Positions 27,402 to 36,692 of a stretch of DNA of 64,000 nt are shown here, in pieces (within the stretch, counting starts at the first letter, position 1; each line of letters starts with the position of its first letter). The DNA is from Sporosarcina sp. FSL W7-1349 (GTDB taxonomy: Bacteria; Bacillota; Bacilli; Bacillales_A; Planococcaceae): contig NZ_JBBOOK010000001.1 in assembly GCF_038003045.1 (NCBI RefSeq), positions 1,426,001-1,490,000 on the forward strand, in the 5' to 3' direction. A program made the position numbers and the translations under genes. The notes beneath the pieces were generated by a model, which saw only the letters and a list, made by a program, of their open reading frames with translations, made no database searches and was not told the origin of the DNA.

Positions 27402-28403
27402 TTACTTGTCCTCTTCTTCGGGCTCCGCTTCCAATCCTTCAGCAAAAAGGCCGTAGACGTACTTCTCCGGGTCGAATGGCTGCAGATCGTCGACACCTTC
27501 GCCCAAACCGACGAACTTGACCGGGATATTCAGCTTGCTGCGGATGGCAAGGACGATTCCGCCTTTTGCCGTCCCATCCAACTTCGTCAAGACGATGCCC
27601 GTCACATCGGTCGCCTCCTTAAAGGTTTCCGCTTGGATGAGCGCGTTTTGCCCGGTCGTTGCATCAAGCGCAAGGAGCACTTCATGCGGCGCCCCTTCCA
27701 CTTCCTTGCCTATGACGCGATGAACTTTTTCCAACTCATTCATCAAGTTGACCTTGTTTTGCAAACGGCCCGCGGTATCGCAGATGAGGACATCGACATT
27801 CCGTTTCTTTGCCGCCCGGATAGCATCATACATGACAGCTGCCGGATCGGACCCTTCAGATTGTCGGATCACTTCTACGCCGGCCCGCTCCCCCCAGACA
27901 ACGAGCTGATCGATGGCGCCCGCTCGGAACGTGTCACCCGCCGCCAACATGACCGTTTTCTCCTCTGCCATGAGACGTGCCGCCAGTTTTCCGATGGTCG
28001 TTGTTTTCCCGACGCCGTTGACTCCGACCATCAATACGACCGTCAAGCCATCTTCCTGGATGTTCAGGCTATTGTCCAGTTCTTCGCCCGCTTTGTAGAT
28101 TTCGACCAATTTCTCAGAAATGACAGATTGGATGCCGGATGTATCTTTGATATTTTTCCGTTTCACTTCCAATTTCAATTCGTCGATCAATTCCATGACC
28201 GTTTCAAAACCGACGTCCGCTTGCAAGAGCAGTTCTTCCAGCTCTTCAAAAAATTCCTCGTCCACTTCCCGGAAACGGGCGACGAGATCATTCACTTTGG
28301 AAGTGAACTGATTGCGTGTTTTGGATAAACCATCTTTGAACTTTTCCGTTACCGCTTCATTGGTCCCTGTTATTTTCTCTTTCAGTTTTCTAAAAAAAGA
28401 CAT
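27402..28403 (-). CDS. ftsY: Signal recognition particle receptor FtsY
   Basis: 333 residues. SRP receptor GTPase that docks Ffh-ribosome complexes at the membrane. GVNGVGKTTTIGKLA (P-loop, near 134-142), DTAGRLQNKVNLM and LTKLDGTAKGG are clear. Like other Bacillus FtsY it has only a short charged N-terminal part. It starts 15 bases beyond smc and ends before ylxM-ffh. Confidence 0.98.
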   Translation of the reverse strand: MSFFRKLKEKITGTNEAVTEKFKDGLSKTRNQFTSKVNDLVARFREVDEEFFEELEELLLQADVGFETVMELIDELKLEVKRKNIKDTSGIQSVISEKLVEIYKAGEELDNSLNIQEDGLTVVLMVGVNGVGKTTTIGKLAARLMAEEKTVMLAAGDTFRAGAIDQLVVWGERAGVEVIRQSEGSDPAAVMYDAIRAAKKRNVDVLICDTAGRLQNKVNLMNELEKVHRVIGKEVEGAPHEVLLALDATTGQNALIQAETFKEATDVTGIVLTKLDGTAKGGIVLAIRSKLNIPVKFVGLGEGVDDLQPFDPEKYVYGLFAEGLEAEPEEEDK

Positions 28404-28418
28404 TGTCGATCGACTCCT

Positions 28419-31400
28419 TTACATAATAGCCCCTTCCGGCACTTCTGAAAGTTTGACGGAGATGAGACGGGACACGCCCGATTCCTGCATCGTCACACCG
28501 TATAATACGTCCGCGCCTTCCATCGTCCCTTTCCGGTGCGTGATGACGATGAACTGCGTTTTTTCCGAGAATTTTTTCAAATACTTACTATAACGGATGA
28601 CGTTCGCTTCGTCGAGCGCCGCTTCCACTTCATCCAAAATGCAGAATGGAACAGGACGGACTTCGATGATTGAGAATAGCAATGCGATGGCAGTCAATGC
28701 CCGTTCGCCGCCGGATAACAAACTGAGATTCTGCAATTTCTTTCCGGGCGGCCGGGCCATAATATCGACTCCCGTTTCAAGCAGATCGTCGGGATCCGTC
28801 AAGAGCAAGTCCGCCTCACCACCGCCGAACATTTCACGGAATACATGGCGGAACCTTTGCCGGACTGCAGAAAAGGTTGTGGAGAAACGGGTCTTCATCT
28901 CCCGATCCATTTCGGACATCGCTTCTTGCAAGGTACTTTTCGCTTCGAGCAGATCGTTGCGCTGCTCGCTTAGGAAACGGTGGCGTTCCGTCACTTCCTC
29001 GAATTCTGGGATAGCGCCTTGATTGACAGGACCCAATGCTTCCAATTCACTTTTCAGCATTTCGACCCTTTCCCGCGCTTTCTGTTCATCGAAATCTGCA
29101 GTGAAATCGGCTTCGGGATACAGTCCATAATCGTCCAAGAGTCGCTGGGTGACCCCTTCGTACTTCACTTCGAGGCGGGATAGGGCCACGTTAATTGTGT
29201 TCAACACGGAAACTGCTTGTCCGGCCTTGTCGCGCAATTGCCGTAGCTCTGTCCCCTTCTCTTCAAGTTGCCGGGATAGCAACACCCTCGATTCCCTTTT
29301 CTGAATCAATTCCTGCTCGACGGTGGATTTTTCCTGCACCGCTCCTTCAATCCGCTCTTGTATTTCATCTGCTGTCAATTCGCCGCCTTCATCCGACCCA
29401 TGGAAAAACTGCAATTCTTCCTGCAGTCGCGAAACTTTTTCCGCTAACTGCTTTGCCGATTCCTCCATTGCCCCGATGGAAGCCTGCTGGTATGTTTTCT
29501 GTTCCCGGAGCACGGCCGATCGTTCCCGCAAACTGCTCTGTTTGGCGATAAGCGCCGATTCTTCATTGCGCCGGTCAGCCGCGAGCCGTTCCAATGTCTG
29601 GACTTCAGATTGGATGGACTCCAGCTCTTCTTTTACATGAAGATGCTTGTTCTGCAATTCTTTTTTCTGTCCCATCAGCTCCGAACCGGAATGTTCTGCC
29701 CCTTGTCTACCTCTTTCCGTGACGGCTATTTCCTGTTCGATCGATTTGATGGTGATGTCCACCTCGCGGATTCCCGATTGGGCAGCGGTCAATCCGACTT
29801 GGTGTTTTTCCATTTCCCCTCGCAACCGTCCGGTCTCTTGCATCCACTTCGCGACATCCATCTTCGTGTCGCCCAGTTTCCGATTGGCGGTTTTCAAGGA
29901 TTCTTCCATGCGGTGCAATTGCTTTTTCAACGTCTCCAATTCAGCCTTGCGAGTGAATACGGAGGCTTGGCCTTTGACGCCCCCTCCTGTGAGGGACCCG
30001 CCAGCATTGACGATATCCCCGTCAATTGTCACGACGCGGAACCGATAATTCATCAATTTCGCAATCGCCGACGCTCCGGTGAGTGTTTGGGCGACCAGGG
30101 TATTCCCGAGAAGGTTTTCCGTGACCCCTCGATACGCCTCATTTGTTTGGACAAGCTGATCTGCCGTGGCGATAAATTCCGGATGCTGTTTCACTGCATG
30201 GAGACTGGTCGCTGGAATCGTCCGCGGCTTCATGACATCCCTCGGAAGGAATGTGGCCCTCCCTGCATTTTTTGATTTCAAGTAACCGATCGCTTTTCGC
30301 GCCTCGGCTTCCGTCGTCGTCACCAAATGTTGGAGCGCTCCGCCCAATGCTGTTTCCACCGCTTTCACAAATTCAGGATCGACGGAAATCAATTCGGCGA
30401 CCGCTCCGTCAATACCGGAAAGCTTACCAGCCCGTTTCGCCAAAAGCACTTCTTTGACTCCCGAATAAAAACCCGAGAAATCCGCCTCCATGCTTTCCAA
30501 TGCACGGACCCGCCCACTCATTTCATGTTGACGGTTGAGCGCTTTCTGCATCATCTCCTGCTGGGAGGCAAGTTCCTTTTCGGCGATGTGAAGGGCTTCA
30601 AGGGCTTGTTGATACGCCGCTTCTTCGGCCTCATATTGCTGTTTCAGACGGGAAAGGGAGGCCGCTTTCGCTTTTCGCTCCTCCTTCAATTCTCGTAGTT
30701 TATCACGTAAAAGAGCCGTCTGTTGCAATATCCGTTCAGAGGAGGTCCGCTCTCCTTCCAAGCGTTCCTCGAGATGCTTTAAGTCATTGCGCAGCGTGGC
30801 TTCTTCATTCAGGCGTTCGATATAGAGCGATTTCAGCTCCTCGATTTCCGCCTCCGTCTCTTTCGCCGAGCGCTGCAATACTTGGGAAATGGCATCCAAT
30901 TCACCCGCGATGCTGGCATACTCCTGTTCCGTCTGTTCCAGTTGCTCGAGCGACGGACCGATTTTCCCGGTAAGCGCCCCTTGTTCGGCCATCGCGCTCT
31001 CCAGCTCCGTCTGCAACCGTAGAATCTGCTGTTCCGCGTTGCGCTTTTTTTCAAGGGAAAGGAGACGACGGCCTTCCCATTTTTCAGCTTCGGCACTGAC
31101 CGTAACGAGCTTTTTTTGCAGCTTTTCCATTTCTTCGTCCACTTGGGCCAGTTGCGCATTGAAAACCGTGCTTTGTTGTTCCATTTGACGAACATCGTTT
31201 TCATACCGATTTTTTTCCTGTTGTAACCGTTCGGCTTCACGAGAAGTTTGAAGGATCTCCTCCCGCAGTTTGCCTGTATCTCGGTTGAGCAGACGAACGT
31301 CCAACTCCCGGATTTCTTCCGATAGGACATTATACGTTTTGGCGGCTTGCGCGCTTTTTTCCAACGGGCCGATCCGAGTATCAAGTTCCTTCAAGATATC

Positions 31401-31976
31401 CAGGACCCGATCCAAATTATCCTCGGTTTCAAACAGCTTATGTTCAGCTTTCCGTTTCCTTGTCCGATATTTCAAGACACCGGCCGCCTCATCAAAAATG
31501 GTCCGGCGTTCTTCGGGCCGACTATTCAAGATTTCATCGATCCGGCCTTGGGAGATGATGGAGAATGCTTCTTTTCCCAAGCCGGAATCCATAAAGACAT
31601 CGGTGATATCTTTCAACCGGCATTGTTGGCCATTCAGGAGATAAGCGCTCTCCCCCGAGCGGAACACGCGGCGGCTGACGCTAATTTCCGTGTAATCAAG
31701 TGGAAATCGATTTTGGCTATTATCCAATACCAAAGTCACTTCTGCAAAATTCAACGGTTTTCTGGAATCACTGCCGGCAAAGATGACGTCTTCCATTTTC
31801 GAGCCGCGCAGCGATTTCGCCGACTGTTCGCCAAGGACCCAGCGGATGGCGTCCGTTATATTGCTTTTTCCACTGCCATTCGGACCGACGACCGCCGTGA
31901 CACCGGGGACAAAGTCGATGCCGATCCGATCTGCAAACGATTTGAAGCCGATGATTTCCAGTCTTTTAAGAAACAC
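28419..31976 (-). CDS. smc: Chromosome partition protein SMC
   Basis: 1185 residues. ATPase that organises and segregates the chromosome with ScpA and ScpB (encoded elsewhere). The N-terminal head has Walker A GPNGSGKSN at 31-39. Two long coiled coils (about 170-500 and 675-1010) flank the hinge (about 510-660, with TGGGVKGQASVFTRKAE just after). The C-terminal head carries LSLLSGGERALTAIALLFSI (signature) and CILDEVEAALDEANV (Walker B). The start is GTG at 31976, with GGGGAG before it and the rnc stop two bases upstream. Confidence 0.98.
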   Translation of the reverse strand: MFLKRLEIIGFKSFADRIGIDFVPGVTAVVGPNGSGKSNITDAIRWVLGEQSAKSLRGSKMEDVIFAGSDSRKPLNFAEVTLVLDNSQNRFPLDYTEISVSRRVFRSGESAYLLNGQQCRLKDITDVFMDSGLGKEAFSIISQGRIDEILNSRPEERRTIFDEAAGVLKYRTRKRKAEHKLFETEDNLDRVLDILKELDTRIGPLEKSAQAAKTYNVLSEEIRELDVRLLNRDTGKLREEILQTSREAERLQQEKNRYENDVRQMEQQSTVFNAQLAQVDEEMEKLQKKLVTVSAEAEKWEGRRLLSLEKKRNAEQQILRLQTELESAMAEQGALTGKIGPSLEQLEQTEQEYASIAGELDAISQVLQRSAKETEAEIEELKSLYIERLNEEATLRNDLKHLEERLEGERTSSERILQQTALLRDKLRELKEERKAKAASLSRLKQQYEAEEAAYQQALEALHIAEKELASQQEMMQKALNRQHEMSGRVRALESMEADFSGFYSGVKEVLLAKRAGKLSGIDGAVAELISVDPEFVKAVETALGGALQHLVTTTEAEARKAIGYLKSKNAGRATFLPRDVMKPRTIPATSLHAVKQHPEFIATADQLVQTNEAYRGVTENLLGNTLVAQTLTGASAIAKLMNYRFRVVTIDGDIVNAGGSLTGGGVKGQASVFTRKAELETLKKQLHRMEESLKTANRKLGDTKMDVAKWMQETGRLRGEMEKHQVGLTAAQSGIREVDITIKSIEQEIAVTERGRQGAEHSGSELMGQKKELQNKHLHVKEELESIQSEVQTLERLAADRRNEESALIAKQSSLRERSAVLREQKTYQQASIGAMEESAKQLAEKVSRLQEELQFFHGSDEGGELTADEIQERIEGAVQEKSTVEQELIQKRESRVLLSRQLEEKGTELRQLRDKAGQAVSVLNTINVALSRLEVKYEGVTQRLLDDYGLYPEADFTADFDEQKARERVEMLKSELEALGPVNQGAIPEFEEVTERHRFLSEQRNDLLEAKSTLQEAMSEMDREMKTRFSTTFSAVRQRFRHVFREMFGGGEADLLLTDPDDLLETGVDIMARPPGKKLQNLSLLSGGERALTAIALLFSIIEVRPVPFCILDEVEAALDEANVIRYSKYLKKFSEKTQFIVITHRKGTMEGADVLYGVTMQESGVSRLISVKLSEVPEGAIM

Positions 31977-31978
31977 GC

Positions 31979-32743
31979 TCAGTTCTCCCCTTCGACTTTT
32001 CGGCTTTCCAGTTTTCCGATGGCATGTCGGGCCGCTTCCTGCTCGGCTTCCTTTTTAGATTTTCCAATGCCGGTCCCCATCTCCTCATCCCCGAGGCGCA
32101 CGACTGTGACAAACTTTTTCGCATGTGCTGGACCCTTCTCTTCGATGATTTCATAATGAAGAGACCCGTTATTCGTCTGCTGGACGATTTCCTGCAGGCG
32201 GCTTTTATAATCCATCATATGCGAAAAAGCACCGACGCTAATTTTCGGAAAAACAATCTTCTCTAAAAAAGAAGTGACAGCTTCTAAACCTTGATCCAGA
32301 TAAAGAGCCCCGACGAATGCTTCAAAAACGTCCGCCAACAATGCAGGGCGCATACGACCTCCTGTCTGCTCTTCCCCTTTTCCTAAAAGGATATATCGCC
32401 CGAATCCGAGTTCATTTGAAAATTTCTCCAGGGACGGTTCGCAGACGATCGCAGCCCGGAGTTTCGTCAATTCCCCTTCGGACATAGTAGGTTCTGTAGC
32501 GTATAAAAAGCGAGAGACGCCGAGCTCCAGGACTGCATCCCCTAAAAATTCCAATCGTTCATTATCGGTATAATTCCGTTTCCGGTGTTCATTGACATAA
32601 GAGGAGTGGGTAAACGCGTTATACAAGAGAGCACGGTCGGAAAAGTGGATATCCAACTCCGCCTCCAGCTCCTCGAATTTGTGTCGGATGGCTGCAGGCA
32701 ACGTGCCATTCGTTGATCTTTGCTGATGTCGTCTATTGGTCAT
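31979..32743 (-). CDS. rnc: Ribonuclease III
   Basis: 254 residues from the ATG at 32743 (a GTG seven codons upstream is possible). Cleaves double-stranded RNA in rRNA and small-RNA processing. The catalytic box [12 protein letters not shown] is near residues 62-73. The C-terminal double-stranded-RNA-binding domain starts near 180 ([12 protein letters not shown]) with [18 protein letters not shown]. It is immediately followed by smc, as in B. subtilis. Confidence 0.97.
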   Translation of the reverse strand: MTNRRHQQRSTNGTLPAAIRHKFEELEAELDIHFSDRALLYNAFTHSSYVNEHRKRNYTDNERLEFLGDAVLELGVSRFLYATEPTMSEGELTKLRAAIVCEPSLEKFSNELGFGRYILLGKGEEQTGGRMRPALLADVFEAFVGALYLDQGLEAVTSFLEKIVFPKISVGAFSHMMDYKSRLQEIVQQTNNGSLHYEIIEEKGPAHAKKFVTVVRLGDEEMGTGIGKSKKEAEQEAARHAIGKLESRKVEGEN

Positions 32744-32822
32744 TACGATTCTGCCTTTCTTCACTAAGTTAATCTACTTCTGATTTTACTCCTTTGTTCC
32801 GGTTAGTGCAAAAGCGAAAAGA

Positions 32823-32872
32823 GACGCTTCCGATCCTTTCATTGAATGAAAGGATGAAAGAGTCTCCGCCGG
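32823..32872 (-). terminator. Nested hairpin between acpP and rnc
   Basis: ATCCTTTCATT...ATGAAAGGAT is a strong stem, and flanking GAGAC...GTCTC can extend it. It is followed on the minus strand by TTTTCGCTTTTG. Weak T-run, so it may be a partial terminator or attenuator between acpP and rnc. Confidence 0.6.
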
Positions 32873-32881
32873 TTTCACCCG

Positions 32882-33115
32882 TTAATTTACTTTAGCTTCG
32901 ATATACGTTACGGCATCGCCGACTGTTCCGATTTTCTCGGCATCGTCATCGGAAATTTCCATATCGAACTCATCTTCCAATTCCATAACAAGTTCCACGA
33001 CGTCCAAAGAGTCCGCCCCAAGATCTTCACGGAAAGAAGCTTCTGGTTTCACTTCGCTCTCATCGACACCAAGACGGTCGACGACAACTTTCGTTACACG
33101 TTCAAGTACTGACAA
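32882..33115 (-). CDS. acpP: Acyl carrier protein (TTG start)
   Basis: 77 residues, exactly the usual length when started at the TTG at 33113-33115. A GTG three codons upstream abuts the AGGAGG site and is therefore unlikely, whereas the TTG is well spaced. ACP carries growing acyl chains on a phosphopantetheine attached to Ser36 in [18 protein letters not shown]. It lies downstream of fabG, separated by a hairpin repeat, and belongs to the fatty-acid gene set headed by fapR. Confidence 0.98.
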   Translation of the reverse strand: MSVLERVTKVVVDRLGVDESEVKPEASFREDLGADSLDVVELVMELEDEFDMEISDDDAEKIGTVGDAVTYIEAKVN

Positions 33116-33137
33116 ATCTGTCACCTCCTCTCAAGAA

Positions 33138-33290
33138 AAGCGCAGGGCGCCGCTTAGCCAATCGAGCAGCGAAGGGCTCGATTTGCCGTATTTCTGCGTG
33201 CCTTTTGCAGAAATTAAGGCACCTTCACGATATTCCGCATGTGGAGCGAAGCCCGGAGCTAGACATTAGAAAAGCACAGGATGCCTGCCT
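33138..33290 (-). repeat. Dispersed hairpin repeat, family A, copy 3
   Basis: Between fabG and acpP. The core at 33159-33225 carries ATCGAGC...GGCTCGAT (hairpin), TTGCCGTATTTCTGCGTG, TTTGCAGAAATTAAGGCAC (hairpin TTTCTGC...GCAGAAA), nearly identical to 43188-43249. It ends about 25 bases upstream of the acpP ribosome-binding site. The flanking parts (33226-33290) do not match the other copies. Confidence 0.75.
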
Positions 33291-33296
33291 ATCTCC

Positions 33297-34043
33297 TTAC
33301 ATCACCATACCGCCATCAACATGGATAGTCTGACCCGTAATATAAGCTGCATCATCGGATAGCAAGAATAGGACCGAGCGTGCCACGTCTTGCGGGCTGC
33401 CGAGTTTTCCGAGCGGGATGACCGATAGCATTTGCTCTTTCACTTCGTCCGTCAGCACTTCGGTCATATCTGTCGTAATGAAGCCCGGTGCGACTGCATT
33501 GACGTTGATATTCCGCGAAGCTAATTCTTTGGCGGCCGTTTTCGTAAAGCCGATGACCCCCGCTTTGGCAGCGACGTAATTCGCTTGTCCAGGATTGCCC
33601 GACACCCCGACAATCGATGCCACATTGACAATCTTCCCTGCCCGCTGTTTCATCATTTGGCGCGTGACCCCTTTAGTGCAGAGGAACACGCCTTTCATAT
33701 TAATATTGATGACGTCATCCCATTCATCTTCCTTCATCCGCATGAGAAGGTTGTCCTTAGTGATACCCGCATTGTTGACTAGGATATCAATGGAGCCGAA
33801 TGTTTTCAATGTTTCATCGACCATATTTTTGACACTATCGGCATCGGATACATCCGCCTGAATGGCAAACGCTTCGCCTCCCGCTTCTTGAATCAACCCG
33901 ACAACCTCATCGGCTTTCTCTTTGCTGCCGCTATAATTGACCGCTACCCGGGCCCCTTCTTTCCCTAACAGAAGAGCAATTTCCCGCCCAATCCCACGGG
34001 ATGCGCCCGTGACGATCGCCGCTTTCCCTTCAAACCTAGCCAT
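33297..34043 (-). CDS. fabG: 3-oxoacyl-[acyl-carrier-protein] reductase FabG
   Basis: 248 residues. NADPH-dependent reductase of the elongation cycle. TGASRGIG cofactor motif at 12-19, NNAG at 90-93, and catalytic Ser143, Tyr156 and Lys160 (NYVAAK). It abuts the fabD stop, so it is translated in the fapR-plsX-fabD-fabG transcript. Confidence 0.97.
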   Translation of the reverse strand: MARFEGKAAIVTGASRGIGREIALLLGKEGARVAVNYSGSKEKADEVVGLIQEAGGEAFAIQADVSDADSVKNMVDETLKTFGSIDILVNNAGITKDNLLMRMKEDEWDDVININMKGVFLCTKGVTRQMMKQRAGKIVNVASIVGVSGNPGQANYVAAKAGVIGFTKTAAKELASRNINVNAVAPGFITTDMTEVLTDEVKEQMLSVIPLGKLGSPQDVARSVLFLLSDDAAYITGQTIHVDGGMVM

Positions 34044-34988
34044 TCACGACCACCCTTTCGCCGCTTCCACAACGGCTTGCACTGTTTCTTCATCATACGC
34101 TGATAAAACCGTAGCACTTCTATCAATCTTCTTAATCAGCCCGCTCAACACTTTCCCCGGACCGCATTCAACGAAATGAGTTACGCCTAGTTCCAGCAGC
34201 GTCCGGACCGAATCTTCCCATAAGACGGGGGAATACAGCTGCTCGACAAGCAAGCCTTTGATTGTATCCTCGTCTTGGACAGGTGAAGCATTGACATTAG
34301 CGATGACCGGAATTTTTGCATCGGACATGTCCACTTCAGCTAGCGCAGCGCCCAGTTTGGAAGCTGCCGGCTCCATGAGAGAAGAATGGAAGGGACCGCT
34401 CACATCGAGAGGGATCGCCCGCTTCGCTCCTGCCTCCTTCAATTGGACGCATGCTTTCGCCACGCCCTCCTTGGAACCTGAAATGACAATTTGCCCCGGA
34501 CAGTTCATATTCGCCGGCTGGACCGGATTTCCTTCCGCTGTGATTGCATCCGTCACTTCTTTCAACTTTTGGCCATCCAGTCCCAGGATGGCAGCCATTG
34601 CGCCTTCCCCCGCCGGAACCGCTTCATTCATATATAAACCGCGTTTATGGACCAATGAAACCCCGTCTTCAAAGGAGAGGACCCCCGAAGCGACCAATGC
34701 AGTATATTCACCGAGGCTATGCCCCGCCGTATAATCGGGCGCTACGCCTTCCTCCATCAAGCGTGATGCAATCATCGAACCAACCGTCAGAAGCGCCGGC
34801 TGCGCGTGATAGGTCAACGTGAGCTCTTCCTGGGGACCTTCCAGAATCAATTGGCCCAGTCCGAATCCGAGGACTTGATCGGCCTGTTCCAAATACCGCT
34901 TACTCTTTTCGTTTGTTTCAGCCAACTCTTTTCCCATGCCGACCGACTGCGAGCCTTGTCCTGGGAACACAAATGCCACTTTCGTCAT
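34044..34988 (-). CDS. fabD: Malonyl-CoA:ACP transacylase FabD
   Basis: 314 residues. Transfers malonyl from CoA to ACP. FPGQGSQ near residues 8-14, the nucleophile Ser91 in GHSLGEY, and the conserved His in GPFHSSLM near 203. It overlaps plsX by four bases. Confidence 0.97.
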   Translation of the reverse strand: MTKVAFVFPGQGSQSVGMGKELAETNEKSKRYLEQADQVLGFGLGQLILEGPQEELTLTYHAQPALLTVGSMIASRLMEEGVAPDYTAGHSLGEYTALVASGVLSFEDGVSLVHKRGLYMNEAVPAGEGAMAAILGLDGQKLKEVTDAITAEGNPVQPANMNCPGQIVISGSKEGVAKACVQLKEAGAKRAIPLDVSGPFHSSLMEPAASKLGAALAEVDMSDAKIPVIANVNASPVQDEDTIKGLLVEQLYSPVLWEDSVRTLLELGVTHFVECGPGKVLSGLIKKIDRSATVLSAYDEETVQAVVEAAKGWS

Positions 34989-35977
34989 TCCGTCTCCGCC
35001 TTTCCGATTGTCTCGCGGATTGTCCCGCTGACATCATATTGTACCATCGTCCTTGCTTGGCGAACCGCGTTCAAAATGGCGTTCGCGTTGGAGGAACCAT
35101 GCGCTTTGATGACCGGCGATTGCAAACCGAACAGCCCGGCGCCGCCGTACTCTGTATAATCCAATTTCCCTTTCAGCCCGCCCAATTCGTTTTTGACGAG
35201 GGCTGCCGATAATTTCGTTTTCATGGAAGCGGTATATACTTCCTTCAACATCGAGAAGAATCCGAGAGCGGTTCCTTCGATCGTTTTCAAGACCATATTC
35301 CCCGTGAAACCATCCGTTACGACAACATCCGCGGCGCCGGTCAATAAATCCCGGGCCTCCACATTTCCGATGAAGTGGATCGGCGCATCCGACAAAAGCT
35401 CATACGCCCCTTTTGTCAACTCGTTCCCTTTTCCCTCTTCGGTCCCGATATTCAACAAGCCGACACGGGGCTTTTTAACGCCGCGCACCTTTTCTGCGTA
35501 GATGCTTCCCATGATGGCAAATTGTTTTAAATGAACCGGCTTCGAATCGGCGTTGGCACCGACATCAAGCAGGAGGAACCCTTGTCCGTCGACTGTCGGC
35601 AAAGTCGGGGCAAGCGCAGGGCGTTCAATCCCTTCCATCCGCCCGACGAGGAATAACCCCGCGGCTACGAGCGCACCTGTATTGCCCGCAGAAACACCCA
35701 CATCCGCTGCGCCGTCATGAACCGCTTGCGCCATTCTTACCATAGAGGCGTCTTTCTTCCTGCGGATGGCGCGGACCGGTTCGTCATCCGGCTCAATTTT
35801 CTCGCTGCAATGAATGATTTTCAACCGCTCATTTTGTTGCACATGTGGGGCGATTGCCGCCTCATCACCATAAATATGTATTTGAATGTCATGAAATGCG
35901 TCCAGGCTTTTCAGAGCTCCCGCAACGATTTCAGCGGGGGCATTATCTCCGCCCATTCCATCAACTGCTATGATCAT
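34985..35977 (-). CDS. plsX: Phosphate acyltransferase PlsX
   Basis: 330 residues. Makes acyl-phosphate from acyl-ACP for phospholipid synthesis with Pls[20 protein letters not shown] start, [12 protein letters not shown] near 100-111 and [14 protein letters not shown] later are family markers. Preceded by GGAGG 12 bases after the fapR stop. FapR regulon member. Confidence 0.98.
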   Translation of the reverse strand: MIIAVDGMGGDNAPAEIVAGALKSLDAFHDIQIHIYGDEAAIAPHVQQNERLKIIHCSEKIEPDDEPVRAIRRKKDASMVRMAQAVHDGAADVGVSAGNTGALVAAGLFLVGRMEGIERPALAPTLPTVDGQGFLLLDVGANADSKPVHLKQFAIMGSIYAEKVRGVKKPRVGLLNIGTEEGKGNELTKGAYELLSDAPIHFIGNVEARDLLTGAADVVVTDGFTGNMVLKTIEGTALGFFSMLKEVYTASMKTKLSAALVKNELGGLKGKLDYTEYGGAGLFGLQSPVIKAHGSSNANAILNAVRQARTMVQYDVSGTIRETIGKAETE

Positions 35978-35988
35978 GTCGATTCCTC

Positions 35989-36558
35989 CTACTTCCCGTC
36001 CCGCGTTCGATACATGTAAAATTGCCCGGTGAAGACGGTCTCCTCACCAACCGTCGAGACGACCTCAACCAAAGTCCGCTTTTTCTCCGGACTTTCCTCC
36101 TTCACTTCGGCACGAGCCACGACCCGGTCTCCCGCTTTGACGGGTTTTATGAAATTCAATGTGGATTTCGCGGTCAATGCCAGGTCTTCATCCAGCACGG
36201 CCACCGCGAGGGAATTCGCCTGGGCAAATAAATGATGTCCCCGTGCTATCCCATTTCTTTGGAATACATGATCGTTAGTCACGTCAAAAATGGACAAAGC
36301 CCTCTTATCCAGTTCGATATCGACGATGTCTCCGATGATTTCATCAGAATGAAGGGACTTCACTTCCCCTTGCATCGTCCGGGATGCGACGGTTTTCAAC
36401 CGTTCCCGAAGTTCCGGAATCCCAAGTTCAAGCCGGTCCAACCGGATAGTTTGAACACTTACAGAAAAATGATCGGACAGCTCCTCATCAGTCATAAAAG
36501 GATTTTCTTCAAGCAACTCTCCAAGACGGCGTTGTCTCTCCTGCTTCGGTATTCTCAA
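35989..36558 (-). CDS. fapR: Malonyl-CoA-responsive repressor FapR (TTG start)
   Basis: 189 residues from a TTG at 36556-36558, giving [15 protein letters not shown], which matches the family start and length. GGAAGGTG lies about seven bases upstream, while the longer frame to 36582 runs through the operator. FapR represses fatty-acid and phospholipid genes until malonyl-CoA binds its C-terminal hot-dog domain. The helix-turn-helix is [22 protein letters not shown] (residues about 24-45). It heads the fapR-plsX-fabD-fabG genes and its own promoter carries the operator, so it is autoregulated. Confidence 0.96.
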   Translation of the reverse strand: MRIPKQERQRRLGELLEENPFMTDEELSDHFSVSVQTIRLDRLELGIPELRERLKTVASRTMQGEVKSLHSDEIIGDIVDIELDKRALSIFDVTNDHVFQRNGIARGHHLFAQANSLAVAVLDEDLALTAKSTLNFIKPVKAGDRVVARAEVKEESPEKKRTLVEVVSTVGEETVFTGQFYMYRTRDGK

Positions 36559-36575
36559 TAAATTCACCTTCCGGA

Positions 36576-36592
36576 TTAGCACTTGGTACTAA
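36576..36592. promoter_or_regulatory. FapR operator
   Basis: TTAGCACTTGGTACTAA is a 17-base near-palindrome (TTAGYAC-N3-GTACTAA). It agrees with the known FapR box, starts four bases downstream of the fapR -10 box, and lies over the transcription start. Confidence 0.88.
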
Positions 36593-36596
36593 CACC

Positions 36597-36625
36597 AGTA
36601 TATAAATATTACTATCGGATTGCAA
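36597..36625 (-). promoter_or_regulatory. Sigma-A promoter for fapR operon
   Basis: Minus strand TTGCAA (36620-36625) and TATACT (36597-36602) with a 17-base spacer, directly upstream of the FapR box. Confidence 0.8.
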
Positions 36626-36644
36626 CCCTGGAAAAGAAAGAGTC

Positions 36645-36678
36645 AAAGAAAACCTGCCGATCCAGCAAGATCGACAGG
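36645..36678 (-). terminator. Terminator after recG
   Basis: CCTGTCGATC...GATCGGCAGG stem on the minus strand (36653-36678) followed by TTTTCTTT, 15 bases past the recG stop. Confidence 0.8.
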
Positions 36679-36692
36679 TAATGAGTAGATTT

